A DNA stretch of 64,000 bases from Neobacillus pocheonensis (GCA_023702235.1 JAMQCR010000003.1:706501-770500); one strand, 5' to 3'; positions 8,780 to 17,720 are shown, counted from the stretch's first letter. The notes: generated from the sequence alone by a model not told the origin. Translations and numbers: made by a program.

Positions 8780-9625
8780 ATGGAGAATTTTCATCAGAAA
8801 CCAAATATATTTGTCGGAGAGGTTACTATTAAGGTTAAATCCTTAGAGTACGCACTAACTTTTTATCAAACCATTATTGGTTTTCAAGTATTGGAAAAAA
8901 CGGATCGGAAAGCGGTCCTAACGACAAACGGGAAAACACCGTTACTAACCCTTGAGCAGCCTGATGATGTCATTCCAAAGGCAGAAGGCAGGTCAGGCTT
9001 GTATCACTTTGCTATTTTACTGCCAACACGAGCAGATTTATCCGTTTTTTTACGGCATTTGCTTCAGACTGGGTATCCAGTAGGCGCGGCAGATCATTAT
9101 GTGAGTGAGGCGTTATATCTTAACGATCCTGATGGAAATGGGATTGAAGTATACCGGGATCGACCTTCTGCTCAGTGGAAGTGGAATAACGGTTTAGTAG
9201 AGATGGCCACGGAACAGTTGGATGGAGATGGTATTCTTGCAGAAAGTGATGCGGAATGGAATGGGCTCCCTGCTGATACCGTTATGGGTCATATTCACCT
9301 TCACGTAGCTGATCTTAAAAAAGCAAAAGAATTTTACACAAAAGGGCTTGGTTTTAAGATTGTTAGTTACTATCCGCAAGCTGCGTTTGTATCTACCGGG
9401 GGGTATCATCATCATATTGCCATCAATACTTGGCAGGGAGAAGGAGCTCCGGCAGCACCGAAGAATAGTGTCGGTTTAAATTGGTACACGCTCGTTTTCC
9501 CTGATGAAGCTGCAAGAGCAAACGTCATTAGGCAGCTGCAGCAACTAGATGCCCCAATCAAGGCAGAAGCTGATTTTTTTGTGACGTGTGATCCATCAGG
9601 AAATCAAATACGGTTAGTCATTTAA
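8780..9625 (+). CDS. VOC-family extradiol dioxygenase (CatE-like)
   Basis: A two-domain glyoxalase/bleomycin-resistance/dioxygenase protein of 281 residues resembling Bacillus CatE (catechol-2,3-dioxygenase), an Fe(II) ring-cleaving enzyme in the cytosol. Candidate metal ligands are the histidine of MGHIHLHV, the HHHIAINTW block and the acidic residue in the C-terminal VOC domain. The N-terminal VOC repeat has GLYHFAILLP and DPDGNGIEVY. The ATG at 8780 follows GAAGGGA, and the in-frame ATG at 8762 lacks a site. It is probably co-transcribed with the flavoenzyme that starts 22 bases later. The pairing suggests aromatic or quinone detoxification. Confidence 0.85.
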   Translation: MENFHQKPNIFVGEVTIKVKSLEYALTFYQTIIGFQVLEKTDRKAVLTTNGKTPLLTLEQPDDVIPKAEGRSGLYHFAILLPTRADLSVFLRHLLQTGYPVGAADHYVSEALYLNDPDGNGIEVYRDRPSAQWKWNNGLVEMATEQLDGDGILAESDAEWNGLPADTVMGHIHLHVADLKKAKEFYTKGLGFKIVSYYPQAAFVSTGGYHHHIAINTWQGEGAPAAPKNSVGLNWYTLVFPDEAARANVIRQLQQLDAPIKAEADFFVTCDPSGNQIRLVI

Positions 9626-9647
9626 CAGATCTTTGGAGGAGATTAGG

Positions 9648-10720
9648 ATGAAGGTTGATCAGAAAGAAGAAAAGTCCGGTATGGAAATTGGAATCTATAC
9701 TCTAGCAGATTTAGTTCCAGATCCGCATACTGGAAAAGCCATCAGCGCAAAACAACGTTTGGATGAAATTATCGAAGCAGCAAAATTGGCGGATGAGGCT
9801 GGGCTGGATGTGGTTGGTGTCGGGGAACATCATCGTCTTGACTATGCAGTATCAGCACCGTCAATCGTGTTATCCGCGATTTCGCAAGTTACAAAGCGAA
9901 TTAAATTGACAAGTGCAACGACCGTATTAAATACGATCGACCCTGTCCGTTTATTTGAGGATTTCGCTACACTAGATCTCTTGTCAAATGGACGGGCCGA
10001 AATCATTGCGGGGCGCGGCGCTTTTATCGAATCTTTCCCTTTGTTCGGGTATGATGTGAACCAATATGATGAATTGTTTGAAGAGAACATTGAGCTGTTT
10101 CTGAAGTTGAGCGCTGATGAGAAGGTTTCTTGGAATGGTCGTTTTCGTTCTGCATTAAATGATGCTGAAATTGCTCCGTGGCCGCCACTCCAAAGAAATA
10201 TTCCCTTGTGGGTGGGAGTTGGAGGCACCCTGGAAAGTGCTGCACGTGCGGGTCGATTAGGTACCGGTTTAGCGATCGCGATACTCGGGGGTGACCCAAT
10301 TCGATTTAAGCCGCTGGCGGATATATATCGACAATCGGCCATTCAAGCTGGTCATGCTCCTGAAGATCTGAAGGTTGGAGTGACAGGACATGCCTATATT
10401 TCGGAAACGACTCAACAAGCTAAAGATGAATATTACCATTATCATACAAATTATTGGGGATACTTCAATCGTCAGCGTGGACTAAGTACACACATGTCTA
10501 AAGCTGATTTTGAACTGTTGGCGGTGCGGAAACAGCTTTATTTGTAGGAAGCTCACAACAGATTATCGAAAAGATCCTGCGTCAATACGAGCTATTTGGG
10601 CATCAGCGCTTTATCGCCCAAATGGACATAGGCGGTATGCCATTCAAAAAAGTTGCCGAAAACATTGAGCGATTAGCAACAGAAGTAGCACCAGTCGTGC
10701 GTCGGGAAACGAAGAAGTGA
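9648..10720 (+). CDS. LLM-class flavin-dependent oxidoreductase (one frameshift)
   Basis: A luciferase-like FMN monooxygenase or reductase of about 357 residues. Family marks are the N-terminal MEIGIYTLADLVPDP, GLDVVGVGEHHRLDYAVSAP, the RIKLTSATTVLNTIDPVRLFEDFATLD block, and GRAEIIAGRGAFIESFPLFGY. The ATG at 9648 follows GGAGGA with 6-7 bases spacing. A missing C near 10528 ends the frame at 10547. Restoring it adds FVGSSQQIIEKILRQYELFGHQ and a normal C-terminus ending TKK at 10720. It is in tandem with the CatE-like gene. The substrate is unknown. Confidence 0.88.
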
Positions 10721-10725
10721 CTTTA

Positions 10726-10781
10726 CGGTGACAGGCACCGTTTGTGGACAAATGAGTGGTTTTGTCCACGTGGAGTGGATA
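10726..10781 (+). repeat. REP-like element, copy 5
   Basis: Full-length copy 5 bases after the reconstructed stop of the LLM oxidoreductase. The last arm is GGATA. Confidence 0.85.
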
Positions 10782-10799
10782 GTTTTGATTACCGCCTCT

Positions 10800-10827
10800 A
10801 GCTGCCTTTAGGGCAGCTGTTTTTTTC
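10800..10827 (+). terminator. Rho-independent terminator
   Basis: A perfect 7-bp stem, AGCTGCC with GGCAGCT, followed by a run of T residues. It ends the catE-like/LLM transcript after the REP-like element. Confidence 0.85.
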
Positions 10828-10886
10828 TTATGGGCTGGCATTTCATTCCCCTAAATTTGGAGATAGTAATTTTAGAGGTGATTGTG

Positions 10887-11366
10887 TTGAGTTCATTTAT
10901 TAAGAATTTAGATTTAAATGCTCAAGGCATTTGGTTTCCGCTGGTGTCAGGGGGGATATTGTTTTTATATGCTCTATTTATGCCAAAGAAAGAGATAAAT
11001 TGGAGAGACTTCTATATTACATTTGGAGTAATTGGATTTGTAGCCTGGATTTCAGATTCTGTATTTGGAAAAATGATAGACCTCGTCGATTTTGGTAATC
11101 CAAATATCACAGGATTGGGCGAGTTCGTGAGCTATAGTTTTATTCCTTCGTCGCTTGGAGTTATTTATTTAAACTATTTAAAGAAAACAAACAAATGGAT
11201 GTTGGTCATTATTTTTGCCATAATTTCTACTTTAATTGAATGGGGTATGAGGAAGGTCGGATATATGAAGGCTCACGGCTGGAGCTTTTTCATCTCTATA
11301 CCGGCTTATCTTATAGTATATGGCTTCTTTCTTCCTTTACATAGGCGAATTATTAAATGCAAATAA
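10887..11366 (+). CDS. CBO0543-like multi-helix membrane protein
   Basis: An integral membrane protein of about 159 residues with four or five predicted helices and no recognisable catalytic motif. The C-terminal pattern, a helix, IEWGMRKVGYMKAHGWSFF and then a final helix, resembles the CBO0543 family of Firmicute membrane proteins of unknown function. The start is uncertain. TTG at 10887 lies 6 bases after GAGGTG and is preferred over the upstream ATG at 10830, which overlaps the terminator of the previous operon. Confidence 0.6.
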   Translation: MSSFIKNLDLNAQGIWFPLVSGGILFLYALFMPKKEINWRDFYITFGVIGFVAWISDSVFGKMIDLVDFGNPNITGLGEFVSYSFIPSSLGVIYLNYLKKTNKWMLVIIFAIISTLIEWGMRKVGYMKAHGWSFFISIPAYLIVYGFFLPLHRRIIKCK

Positions 11367-11380
11367 AACAAACATTTAAA

Positions 11381-11403
11381 AGGCCCATCTTGCCGATGGG
11401 CTT
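11381..11403 (-). terminator. terminator of the GH25 gene
   Basis: The stem AGGCCCATC with GATGGGCTT is followed on the minus strand by TTTT, 7 bases past the GH25 stop. It may act in both directions. Confidence 0.7.
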
Positions 11404-11409
11404 AGTGAA

Positions 11410-12414
11410 TTATAATGATTCTCCATGAACGGATGCATTTTTATATTGGGATTGCAGCGATTGAACGATTTCAATTGCTTGTTTATTGGTGATGCCTTCC
11501 ACGATTACCCGATAGGGCCAATCTAATGGCTTTGGCGAAACATCTACATATTTAGGATCAGCAGTGCGGTATTTTCCATCATGGCACTTTACCATACGAA
11601 CTCCGTTTACCAATAGCTCTTCCGTGATGATGAATTTATCCCCTTTTTGAGATTCCCCACTTTTAATATCCCAGCGCGGGGTATCATAAAACCATAAATG
11701 ATCGACTTTTACGGTAAGATTTTTCCCTACATAATCGCTATTTTTTACCACTTCTACTTTCACTTCCACATTCTTCACCCCCCCTGTAAACCATTCAAGT
11801 GACTTGTCCCCATTCAATGTACTAAGGTCTAATGGACCAGCATATCCTGGTACATGTCCCTCCGATGTATACTGCCAAAGATCACATGGAAAATCCGGTT
11901 TGGTAGAAGGTGCCCCATTATTTACGCCGTAGCGGGGAATCCACACGAAATCAAAAATATTAATGATAGTATCGAGTCCCCATGCTTGATAGATTTGGTT
12001 TGAAATATAGGCACCGACCTTTTTTTCATGTTGGTTGCGCAGTTCATCGACAAAGGCCTTTATCCCCTCAAGACGGTCGGATTGCGCTAGTTTCGTAATC
12101 CCTACTGGATTTCCTTGCTTATCCGATTCCGGTTCAATATCAATAATCATCGCTAAAGATTCTTTATCTTCCCGTGTTGCGGCATCTCGGGCTTCCACGC
12201 GTGCATCATTAACCGACACAAATTCAGGGAATGCATATGACATAAAAGGTACACCAAACTGTTTCGCGTTTGCGACATGGCTCACATATTCCGTGTCAGG
12301 AGCATTAGAACCATATTGTACCCTTACAATTAATAAATCTAAGTTCTTCGAAAAGGTTGGCCACTCAATTTGGTTTGATGGTTCGTACTTTGAAATATCT
12401 ACAATATATCCCAT
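11410..12414 (-). CDS. GH25 family muramidase (endolysin-like lysozyme)
   Basis: A peptidoglycan N-acetylmuramidase of 334 residues. The catalytic (beta/alpha) barrel starts at residue 1 with GYIVDISKYEPSNQIEW (D6) and includes the acidic pair D92 and E94 in MIIDIEPES and the substrate-binding FDFVWIPRYG and DLWQYTSEG. Residues from about 220 form an SH3-like region (VKVDHLWFYDTPRWDIKSG) and a SPOR-like tail (YRVIVEGITNKQAIEIVQSLQSQY), probably wall-binding. There is no signal peptide. That is typical of endolysin-type enzymes, but no other phage gene is nearby. Confidence 0.88.
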   Translation of the reverse strand: MGYIVDISKYEPSNQIEWPTFSKNLDLLIVRVQYGSNAPDTEYVSHVANAKQFGVPFMSYAFPEFVSVNDARVEARDAATREDKESLAMIIDIEPESDKQGNPVGITKLAQSDRLEGIKAFVDELRNQHEKKVGAYISNQIYQAWGLDTIINIFDFVWIPRYGVNNGAPSTKPDFPCDLWQYTSEGHVPGYAGPLDLSTLNGDKSLEWFTGGVKNVEVKVEVVKNSDYVGKNLTVKVDHLWFYDTPRWDIKSGESQKGDKFIITEELLVNGVRMVKCHDGKYRTADPKYVDVSPKPLDWPYRVIVEGITNKQAIEIVQSLQSQYKNASVHGESL

Positions 12415-12459
12415 TTTGAATCCCTCCTATATATTTATTAATATTAAAAATGCGAGAAA

Positions 12460-12515
12460 TGGTGACAGGCACCGTTTGTGGACATTTCGATGGGTTTGTC
12501 CGTCTGGTGAGGACA
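12460..12515 (+). repeat. REP-like element, copy 6
   Basis: Full-length copy 46 bases upstream of the leftward GH25 start, with canonical hairpin arms and terminal GGACA. Confidence 0.88.
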
Positions 12516-12602
12516 AAATTTATCATTGTTCACTCTCTATATAGGGTGGAGGCAGTCAAAAGGACATGGGGACTATAGAATTTATATTGATTTTAACTTT
12601 TT

Positions 12603-12622
12603 GTTAATATCTCGTTAATATC
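12603..12622 (+). promoter_or_regulatory. 11-bp-spaced direct repeat upstream of the GT2 operon
   Basis: GTTAATATC occurs twice with 11-bp periodicity (12603 and 12614), the geometry of OmpR/PhoB-family response-regulator sites. A T-rich run and TATGATT follow. The regulator is not identified. Confidence 0.4.
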
Positions 12623-12727
12623 TTTTTTGTATGATTAGGTAATGCTTATTTTTTTGTCTGACTTTGAAAATTTAGATGCTGATTTCTAGTTGCGGTTACC
12701 ATAATGTTGATATCAGGAGGAAACACT

Positions 12728-13425
12728 ATGAAAATATTAGCAATTGTTCCTGCTTTTAATGAAGAAGAGGGCTTAAAACGAGTTGCGGAGCAGTTCGAAG
12801 ATATCGATTTTGTCGACATCCTGGTCATAAATGATTGTTCAAAGGACCATACATCCGAACTAGGCAAAAAGCTCGGATTTAACGTAATTGACTTGCCATG
12901 TAACCTAGGGATTGGCGGCGCAGTCCAAACAGGCTATAAATATGCATTGGAAAATGATTATGATATTGCGATCCAAGTGGACGGTGATGGACAGCATGAT
13001 CCTTCCTATATACAGGATCTTGTCAGACCAATAAAAGATGGAAGGGCTGATTTAGTCATCGGCTCGCGTTACTTAAAAAAGGAAGGATTTCAATCTTCCT
13101 TTATGAGAAGAGTCGGCATCCATTATTTTAGTTTCTTAATAAATCTATTGCAGAAAAAAAGGATCACAGACCCGACTTCCGGATTCAGGCCTGTAGCCGT
13201 ACTGTTATTGAACATTTCAGTATTCGATACCCGCACGATTATCCGGAACCTGAATCGATCGTCTATTTGCTGAGGAATAATTTTAAAATAGAAGAAGTTC
13301 CTGTTATTATGAATGAAAGGTTCGGAGGAGAATCGAGCATTAACTCTATCAAGTCTTGTTATTACATGGTCAAGGTTTCTTTGGCTATTTTTATCGATAA
13401 CTTACGCAAATTTGGATTGACATAA
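12728..13425 (+). CDS. GT2 family glycosyltransferase, polyprenyl-phosphate hexose synthase type (one frameshift)
   Basis: A GT-A fold glycosyltransferase of about 233 residues, close to dolichol/undecaprenyl-phosphate mannose or glucose synthases. Motifs are the N-terminal ILAIVPAFNEEEGL, NDCSKDHT, the metal-binding D85-G-D87 in QVDGDGQHDP, and DPTSGFR. One missing G near 13187 (GGGCC context) breaks the frame. Restoration gives RACSRTVIEHF, then ESIVYLLRNNFKIEEVPV, and a stop at 13425. There are no C-terminal membrane helices. The ATG at 12728 follows AGGAGGA. It heads a four-gene cassette that probably loads a sugar onto a lipid carrier and flips it. Confidence 0.88.
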
Positions 13426-13461
13426 GCAGATTAAATTCCACTTTGTATTGAGGTGCATCTT

Positions 13462-13840
13462 ATGATTACTGTCCAACTACAAATCATCCTGTTAATAGGT
13501 TCTATTATTACATTCCTCGTTATTATAAACATGATTAGGAAATATAATCTAGAGCTTAAATATTCCTTACTCTGGCTGTTTTTTTGCCTCGTTAATATCC
13601 TCCTTGCGGCATTCTCACAAATTTCCAAAGTGACTGCGGATGTATTGAGTATTAAGGAACCAGTTAATGCTATTTTTCTTTTATCTTTCGTCTTTCAGTT
13701 CTGTCTCATCTTTAGCCTCACCTTGACCATTTCCCGGATTTCAAATAAGTTTACCCAGCTTGTTCAGGAAGTATGGCCTGTTAAAAAAAGAGGTTGAAAT
13801 GTTACAAAACATGAAAGCGGAGGAGGGGAGGGAACAATGA
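13462..13840 (+). CDS. DUF2304 membrane protein (frameshifted at the C-terminus)
   Basis: A small membrane protein with three helices followed by a cytoplasmic coiled-coil tail. This is the architecture of DUF2304 proteins, which travel with polyprenyl-phosphate glycosyltransferases. The ATG at 13462 is 6 bases from AGGTG. The open frame stops at 13797 (EVWPVKKRG). Removing one A near 13765, next to a GGCC, gives EYGLLKKEVEMLQNMKAEEG and a stop that overlaps the ATG of the next gene as ATGATG. That overlap fits translational coupling. Function is not established for the family. Confidence 0.75.
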
Positions 13841-14187
13841 TGAAATATGCATTAATACTGACGAATATTATTTGCCTTGTTTTAGGACAAACATCCTGGA
13901 AAGTTGGATTAGGAAAAATACATCTTCATGGTAATTTCCTTGAAAAATTATTTCAGATTGCTTTTTCCCCGCTAATCCTTCTTGGGTTTGTTCTTTATAT
14001 TATCGCTACAGTGATTTGGATGTATCTGCTGTCAAAACTTCCGTTAAGTTTTTTATATCCATTACAGAGTGTTGCCTATGTACTGGCTCTGTTTGTGGCT
14101 TATTTCCTATTTAAGGAACAAATTCCAATTACGAGGTGGATTGGTACGGGGGTTATTCTACTTGGAGTGTTTTTAGTGGTCAAGTAA
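13837..14187 (+). CDS. EmrE/ArnE-like four-helix DMT protein (putative lipid-sugar flippase subunit)
   Basis: A 116-residue, four-helix protein of the small multidrug resistance/EamA superfamily. The last two helices, with PLSFLYPLQSVAYVLALFVAYFLFKE and RWIGTGVILLGVFLVV, resemble ArnE/ArnF-type undecaprenyl-phosphate-sugar flippase subunits. It is tightly coupled to the DUF2304 gene upstream and followed after 40 bases by a DUF2142 gene. From this company I infer translocation of a lipid-linked sugar across the membrane. Drug export is the alternative. Confidence 0.75.
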   Translation: MMKYALILTNIICLVLGQTSWKVGLGKIHLHGNFLEKLFQIAFSPLILLGFVLYIIATVIWMYLLSKLPLSFLYPLQSVAYVLALFVAYFLFKEQIPITRWIGTGVILLGVFLVVK

Positions 14188-14227
14188 ACCGGCGTAAAAG
14201 CTCAAAGCAAAGGGAGCGTTTCACAAC

Positions 14228-16252
14228 ATGAATAGTAGCATGATCAATAAAATGAATACTGAACTGAAAAAAAACTGGCTCGTTTGGACGATTACGATTG
14301 TCGTCTTTTTTCTGTTTTGGTTCAGCCTTTATGAAAACAGTAAGATCTTTACTGCCCCGAGGGAGTACGAGCATACGGTAGCAGGACAGAATTATAGCGA
14401 TGAGACGATTGGTGAAATGACAGACAAAATGATTATTTCACAGTCCTTTGTTGCTGGCAGCGACCAGTTTTCGCGGATTCAAATCCCTTTTCACACCTAT
14501 AGCAGCAATACTCAGGGTACATTCGAACTTGAATTGAGAGAGGCTGGAAGCGGGAAGGTTGTTTTTAAACAAGCAATTAACCTGAGTGGTTTAAAGGATG
14601 GGAAGCTTGTTAATTTTGATTTTCCAAAAATAAACAGCGCAAAAGGGAAAAAATATCAAATCGATATTAGTGGGATCGGGCTTAAAAGTGGTACTTCTGC
14701 TACTGTCTGGAAAAGCACTACAGACCATTATAGGCAGGGGCAGCTGACAATTGATGGCCGGAGTGTAAAAGGCGACCTCCGTTTTAAAATAGTGGATGTA
14801 GAGATCCAGCCACTTGTTAGCAAACCGATTTTTGTCCTTGCAAGTGTGGTCCTTCTGCTTCTTTTTGTTCTATCCGTGCTGGCATTACGAAAATATAAAA
14901 ATGAAATGCATAAAGCATTCTTGGTCACTGCCCTTCCGATTGGCCTAGTATTAGCGATCATTATCCCTCCCTTTGACCAATTGGATGAACAGGAGCATTA
15001 TTATCGGTCCTTTGAGGTTTCGGAAGGTCTGTTTCTTAATCAGGTAACCGAGCACGGTCTGGGGAATTATATACCTGTAAGTCTTGTTGATACTGTGCAT
15101 GATGTTCAGCTTATTAGCCAGAAAGGCTATAATTATGGAATTGTAAAGGAGGCTTTCGGTAATAAATTAAACGCTAAGAATAGAATCTTCATGAGGAATT
15201 ATGCCTCCTCGTATCCACCAACTATTTATATCCCACAGGCACTTGGTTTGACCTTGGGGAGATGGATATTTGATTCCCCGATGATGATGTTGTATTTGGG
15301 GAGGATTCTTAATTTACTCGCATATGCAGCAATCGTCTATACGGCCTTGAAAATTGTCCCATTTAAAAAGAATTTGTTTTATATCATGGCCCTACTGCCG
15401 ATGTCCATCATTCAAGCGGCTTCTTTATCTGGTGATTCTACCATTATTTCGTCAGCATTCCTTTTTGTAGCGTATATTTTGTATCTTGCATACGGCAAGG
15501 TGGAAAAGATTACTCTCAAGCATATCCTGACAGCCATAGGGATTGGAATTTTTATTGCTTTAGCGAAAAGCGTCTATTTACCAATCGTATTTCTGTTTTT
15601 ACTTATTCCATTAAGAAAATTCAAAGACAAGAAGGACTTCATAAAGAAGTTACTGATTGTTTTAGCGGGATGTGCGATTCCATTTATCATTTGGAATATG
15701 TTGAACTTTGCCAATATGTCGATTCCGGACGTTCGGATTCATCCTGGAGTATCACCAAAGGATCAGGTCAAGTTTGTGTTGACACAGCCCTTCCATTATT
15801 TAAAAGTTCTCGTTGATTCGTTTTTAAGCCTTGGAGAATCTAAGTTTTTGGGGATGCTTGGATTACTAGGAACATTCTATCATTATGAGGCTCCGAATAT
15901 CGTCATATACACCTTCTTGTTCCTGATGCTTCTATTTGGTCTGATGAATGACGAAACGGATCTCTTGGTAAAATGGAGAAGGATTGATAAGCCTATCATG
16001 TTGTCGATCATGTTAGCTGTACTGGTGCTTATTTATACGGCATTGTATGTAGGATACACTCCGGTGGCTTATTCCATTGTCTTAGGTGTTCAGGGAAGAT
16101 ACTTTCTTCCCATTGCTGTTTTCCTCTTCCTGAGCATTACCAATAAACAATTCATCAACAAAAGCAGAGAAATTAACCTTTTGGTATATACAATCATTCA
16201 TTGTTCCTTGTATGTACTGCTACTATCGTATCTTTATCAAATAAATGGATGA
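14228..16252 (+). CDS. DUF2142 family polytopic membrane protein (putative GT-C glycosyltransferase)
   Basis: A 674-residue membrane protein. An N-terminal helix (about 16-34) is followed by an extracellular beta-rich domain (about 35-195), then roughly ten helices. The signature PPFDQLDEQEHYYRSFEVSEG after the second helix matches the DUF2142 acidic loop. That loop corresponds to the catalytic first loop of GT-C enzymes that use lipid-linked sugars. A second loop has RNYASSYPPTIYIPQALG. With the upstream GT2, DUF2304 and flippase-like genes it forms a complete make-flip-transfer cassette. The acceptor, perhaps teichoic acid or another wall glycan, is unknown. Confidence 0.85.
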   Translation: MNSSMINKMNTELKKNWLVWTITIVVFFLFWFSLYENSKIFTAPREYEHTVAGQNYSDETIGEMTDKMIISQSFVAGSDQFSRIQIPFHTYSSNTQGTFELELREAGSGKVVFKQAINLSGLKDGKLVNFDFPKINSAKGKKYQIDISGIGLKSGTSATVWKSTTDHYRQGQLTIDGRSVKGDLRFKIVDVEIQPLVSKPIFVLASVVLLLLFVLSVLALRKYKNEMHKAFLVTALPIGLVLAIIIPPFDQLDEQEHYYRSFEVSEGLFLNQVTEHGLGNYIPVSLVDTVHDVQLISQKGYNYGIVKEAFGNKLNAKNRIFMRNYASSYPPTIYIPQALGLTLGRWIFDSPMMMLYLGRILNLLAYAAIVYTALKIVPFKKNLFYIMALLPMSIIQAASLSGDSTIISSAFLFVAYILYLAYGKVEKITLKHILTAIGIGIFIALAKSVYLPIVFLFLLIPLRKFKDKKDFIKKLLIVLAGCAIPFIIWNMLNFANMSIPDVRIHPGVSPKDQVKFVLTQPFHYLKVLVDSFLSLGESKFLGMLGLLGTFYHYEAPNIVIYTFLFLMLLFGLMNDETDLLVKWRRIDKPIMLSIMLAVLVLIYTALYVGYTPVAYSIVLGVQGRYFLPIAVFLFLSITNKQFINKSREINLLVYTIIHCSLYVLLLSYLYQING

Positions 16253-16260
16253 TATAAAAA

Positions 16261-16294
16261 AAGGAGAAGCGGGATTTTCGTTTCTCCTTTTTTC
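16261..16294 (+). terminator. terminator of the GT2-DUF2142 cassette
   Basis: AAGGAGAA pairs with TTTCTCCTT and is followed by a T run, directly after the DUF2142 stop codon. Confidence 0.8.
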
Positions 16295-16296
16295 TA

Positions 16297-16320
16297 TGGT
16301 GACAGCGCCGTTTGTAAAAA
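16297..16320 (+). repeat. decayed REP-like element (5' hairpin only)
   Basis: TGGTGACAGCGCCGTTTGT matches the first 19 bases of the repeat with one deletion. The second hairpin is absent. Confidence 0.6.
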
Positions 16321-16356
16321 CGTAAAAATCTTTTAAAAAATTTTTTTACTAGAACT

Positions 16357-16378
16357 AGTTTTCACCAAGTTTTCACCA
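16357..16378 (+). promoter_or_regulatory. tandem 11-bp repeat, OmpR-type operator upstream of the PspA operon
   Basis: AGTTTTCACCA is repeated twice back to back with no spacer. Perfect 11-bp tandem half-sites are the standard binding geometry of OmpR-family response regulators. One such regulator is encoded 2 kb downstream. The same TTTTCAC core recurs in tandem at 56207-56228 beside another OmpR-family system. Confidence 0.6.
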
Positions 16379-16428
16379 TTCTCTATTAAACTTCAATTCA
16401 TCAAGTAATGAAAGGAGGAAAGATAGAG

Positions 16429-16845
16429 ATGAATACTAGAGTAAGGTTAGGTATTTTCTGGGGAGCAATTATTGCTTCTATTGTGATTGTGATTAATTTT
16501 TTCCGTCATTTGTTAGGAGGAGGCAGACGCCACTTTGGTGGCGACCAAAATGGATTTCGCTCCGAAGGATGGGGACGTCAAGGTGGTTTTAGAGCTCACC
16601 AGTTTATGAACGGTCCTCATCATGGCGGAGAATTCCATTTGTTCGGGTTTCTCCTATTCCTCATTATCGGACTGGCTGTTCTAGTTCTTATAGTGAGATG
16701 GCTTAGAAGGAAAGCAAAAACTTCTTCGATGCAACAATTTATTGAAACTCCTTTAGCGAGTTCACATATACCTGTCATAAACCAAAATGCAACGATTTTA
16801 GATCAGTGGGAAAAAAATTTAGCAAATAAAAAGGAGATTGAATAA
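16429..16845 (+). CDS. two-helix membrane protein, putative PspA membrane anchor
   Basis: A 138-residue protein with one membrane helix near the N-terminus (about 8-26), a Gly/His/Arg-rich external loop (GGGRRHFGG through GPHHGGEFHLFG) and a second helix (about 66-86) followed by a cytosolic basic tail. I do not know the family. The ATG at 16429 lies 10 bases from AAAGGAGG. The gene overlaps the ribosome site of the PspA homologue that follows, an arrangement like LiaI-LiaH, so a role in recruiting PspA to the membrane is inferred. The His-rich loop might bind metal. Confidence 0.65.
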   Translation: MNTRVRLGIFWGAIIASIVIVINFFRHLLGGGRRHFGGDQNGFRSEGWGRQGGFRAHQFMNGPHHGGEFHLFGFLLFLIIGLAVLVLIVRWLRRKAKTSSMQQFIETPLASSHIPVINQNATILDQWEKNLANKKEIE

Positions 16846-16846
16846 T

Positions 16847-17518
16847 ATGGGTATTTTTAAAAGAATTAAAACGATTACGATGGCTGAGATTAATGGGTTA
16901 TTGGATGGTTTGGGAGACCCGATTGCGATGTTGAATGAATATTCGAGGGAAATGGAGCAAGAGATTGCCAAAGGTCAAAAAGCCTTGGCCAGTCAAATCT
17001 TTGTGGAGAAAAAACAATCGGCTCTTATTTTGGAAACAGAAGGATTGGTAGCAAAAAGAGTTCGTCAGGCAAAACTAGCGATTGAACGGGGCGAGGATGA
17101 TATCGCGAAATTGGCGGTTCAAGAAAAACTAGTCCATCAAAAGCAGCTAAGTCTTTACAAGGAACAGCTTGAAGCGATCAATGGCCAAACTCAACTTCTA
17201 ATTGAAAAATTGAATCAGCTGAAAGAAACCTATAACGAAATGCAGCATAAGAAAATCCTCTTAGCTTCACGGGCAAATGTTGCGCAATCCATTAAACAAA
17301 TTCAGAAAGCTACTTTTACCTTTCAAACGGATAATATCGCGAGAGGTGTAGCCCGAGCGGAGGAGCGCATTTTATTGATGGAAGCGGAGGTGCAGGCTGG
17401 CAGCCAATTTTCCAATCCTTTAGCTGCACATGAAGCGGAATACAGAGATTTTGTAAACGATGAAGAATTGGAAAAGGAAATTGAAAAGTTGAAATTTGAA
17501 AAAGAAAAAGTGATGTAA
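16847..17518 (+). CDS. PspA/IM30 (LiaH-like) envelope-stress protein
   Basis: A 223-residue, almost entirely helical coiled-coil protein of the PspA/IM30/Vipp1 family, which coats stressed membranes from the cytosolic side. The N-terminus GIFKRIKTITMAEINGLLDGLGDPIAMLNEY carries the amphipathic helix and the conserved DP motif. Long heptad segments follow to about residue 190, and the end is acidic/basic. The ATG at 16847 follows AAGGAG. It is the second gene of an operon behind an OmpR-type tandem site. A two-component system downstream is the probable controller. Confidence 0.9.
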   Translation: MGIFKRIKTITMAEINGLLDGLGDPIAMLNEYSREMEQEIAKGQKALASQIFVEKKQSALILETEGLVAKRVRQAKLAIERGEDDIAKLAVQEKLVHQKQLSLYKEQLEAINGQTQLLIEKLNQLKETYNEMQHKKILLASRANVAQSIKQIQKATFTFQTDNIARGVARAEERILLMEAEVQAGSQFSNPLAAHEAEYRDFVNDEELEKEIEKLKFEKEKVM

Positions 17519-17553
17519 TTTGAGGTAGGCAAAATAGACTTGCTGGTAGGAAA

Positions 17554-17588
17554 GGAGCACCCCGAGTATGGTTAGGTGCTTCTTTTTC
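17554..17588 (+). terminator. terminator after pspA-like gene
   Basis: The stem GAGCACC with GGTGCTTC is followed by T5CT3. Confidence 0.75.
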
Positions 17589-17594
17589 TTTCTA

Positions 17595-17720
17595 GCGGTA
17601 TCTTAATACCGCGCACTTTTGGAGGAATTCCTCCGGTTTCATAGGTTTTTCCCGCGAATTCTAGGCGTAATTTCGCGGAATTTAGCTAGGATCCCGCCGC
17701 AAAGCAGTTCAACATTGCGG
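17595..17720. repeat. cluster of four consecutive inverted repeats
   Basis: Within 126 bases there are four perfect dyads in a row: GCGGTAT/ATACCGC (17595-17612), the palindrome GGAGGAATTCCTCC (17621-17634), CCGCGAA/TTCGCGG (17652-17678) and CCGCAA/TTGCGG (17697-17720). The stretch is noncoding and lies between pspA and the M50B-like gene. Function is unknown. Confidence 0.6.

Noticed and set aside
11410..12414. Prophage remnant suggested by the endolysin-like GH25 gene
   Set aside because: No holin, tail, integrase or att site lies nearby, and the flanking genes are ordinary chromosomal genes. A stand-alone muramidase is the simpler reading.
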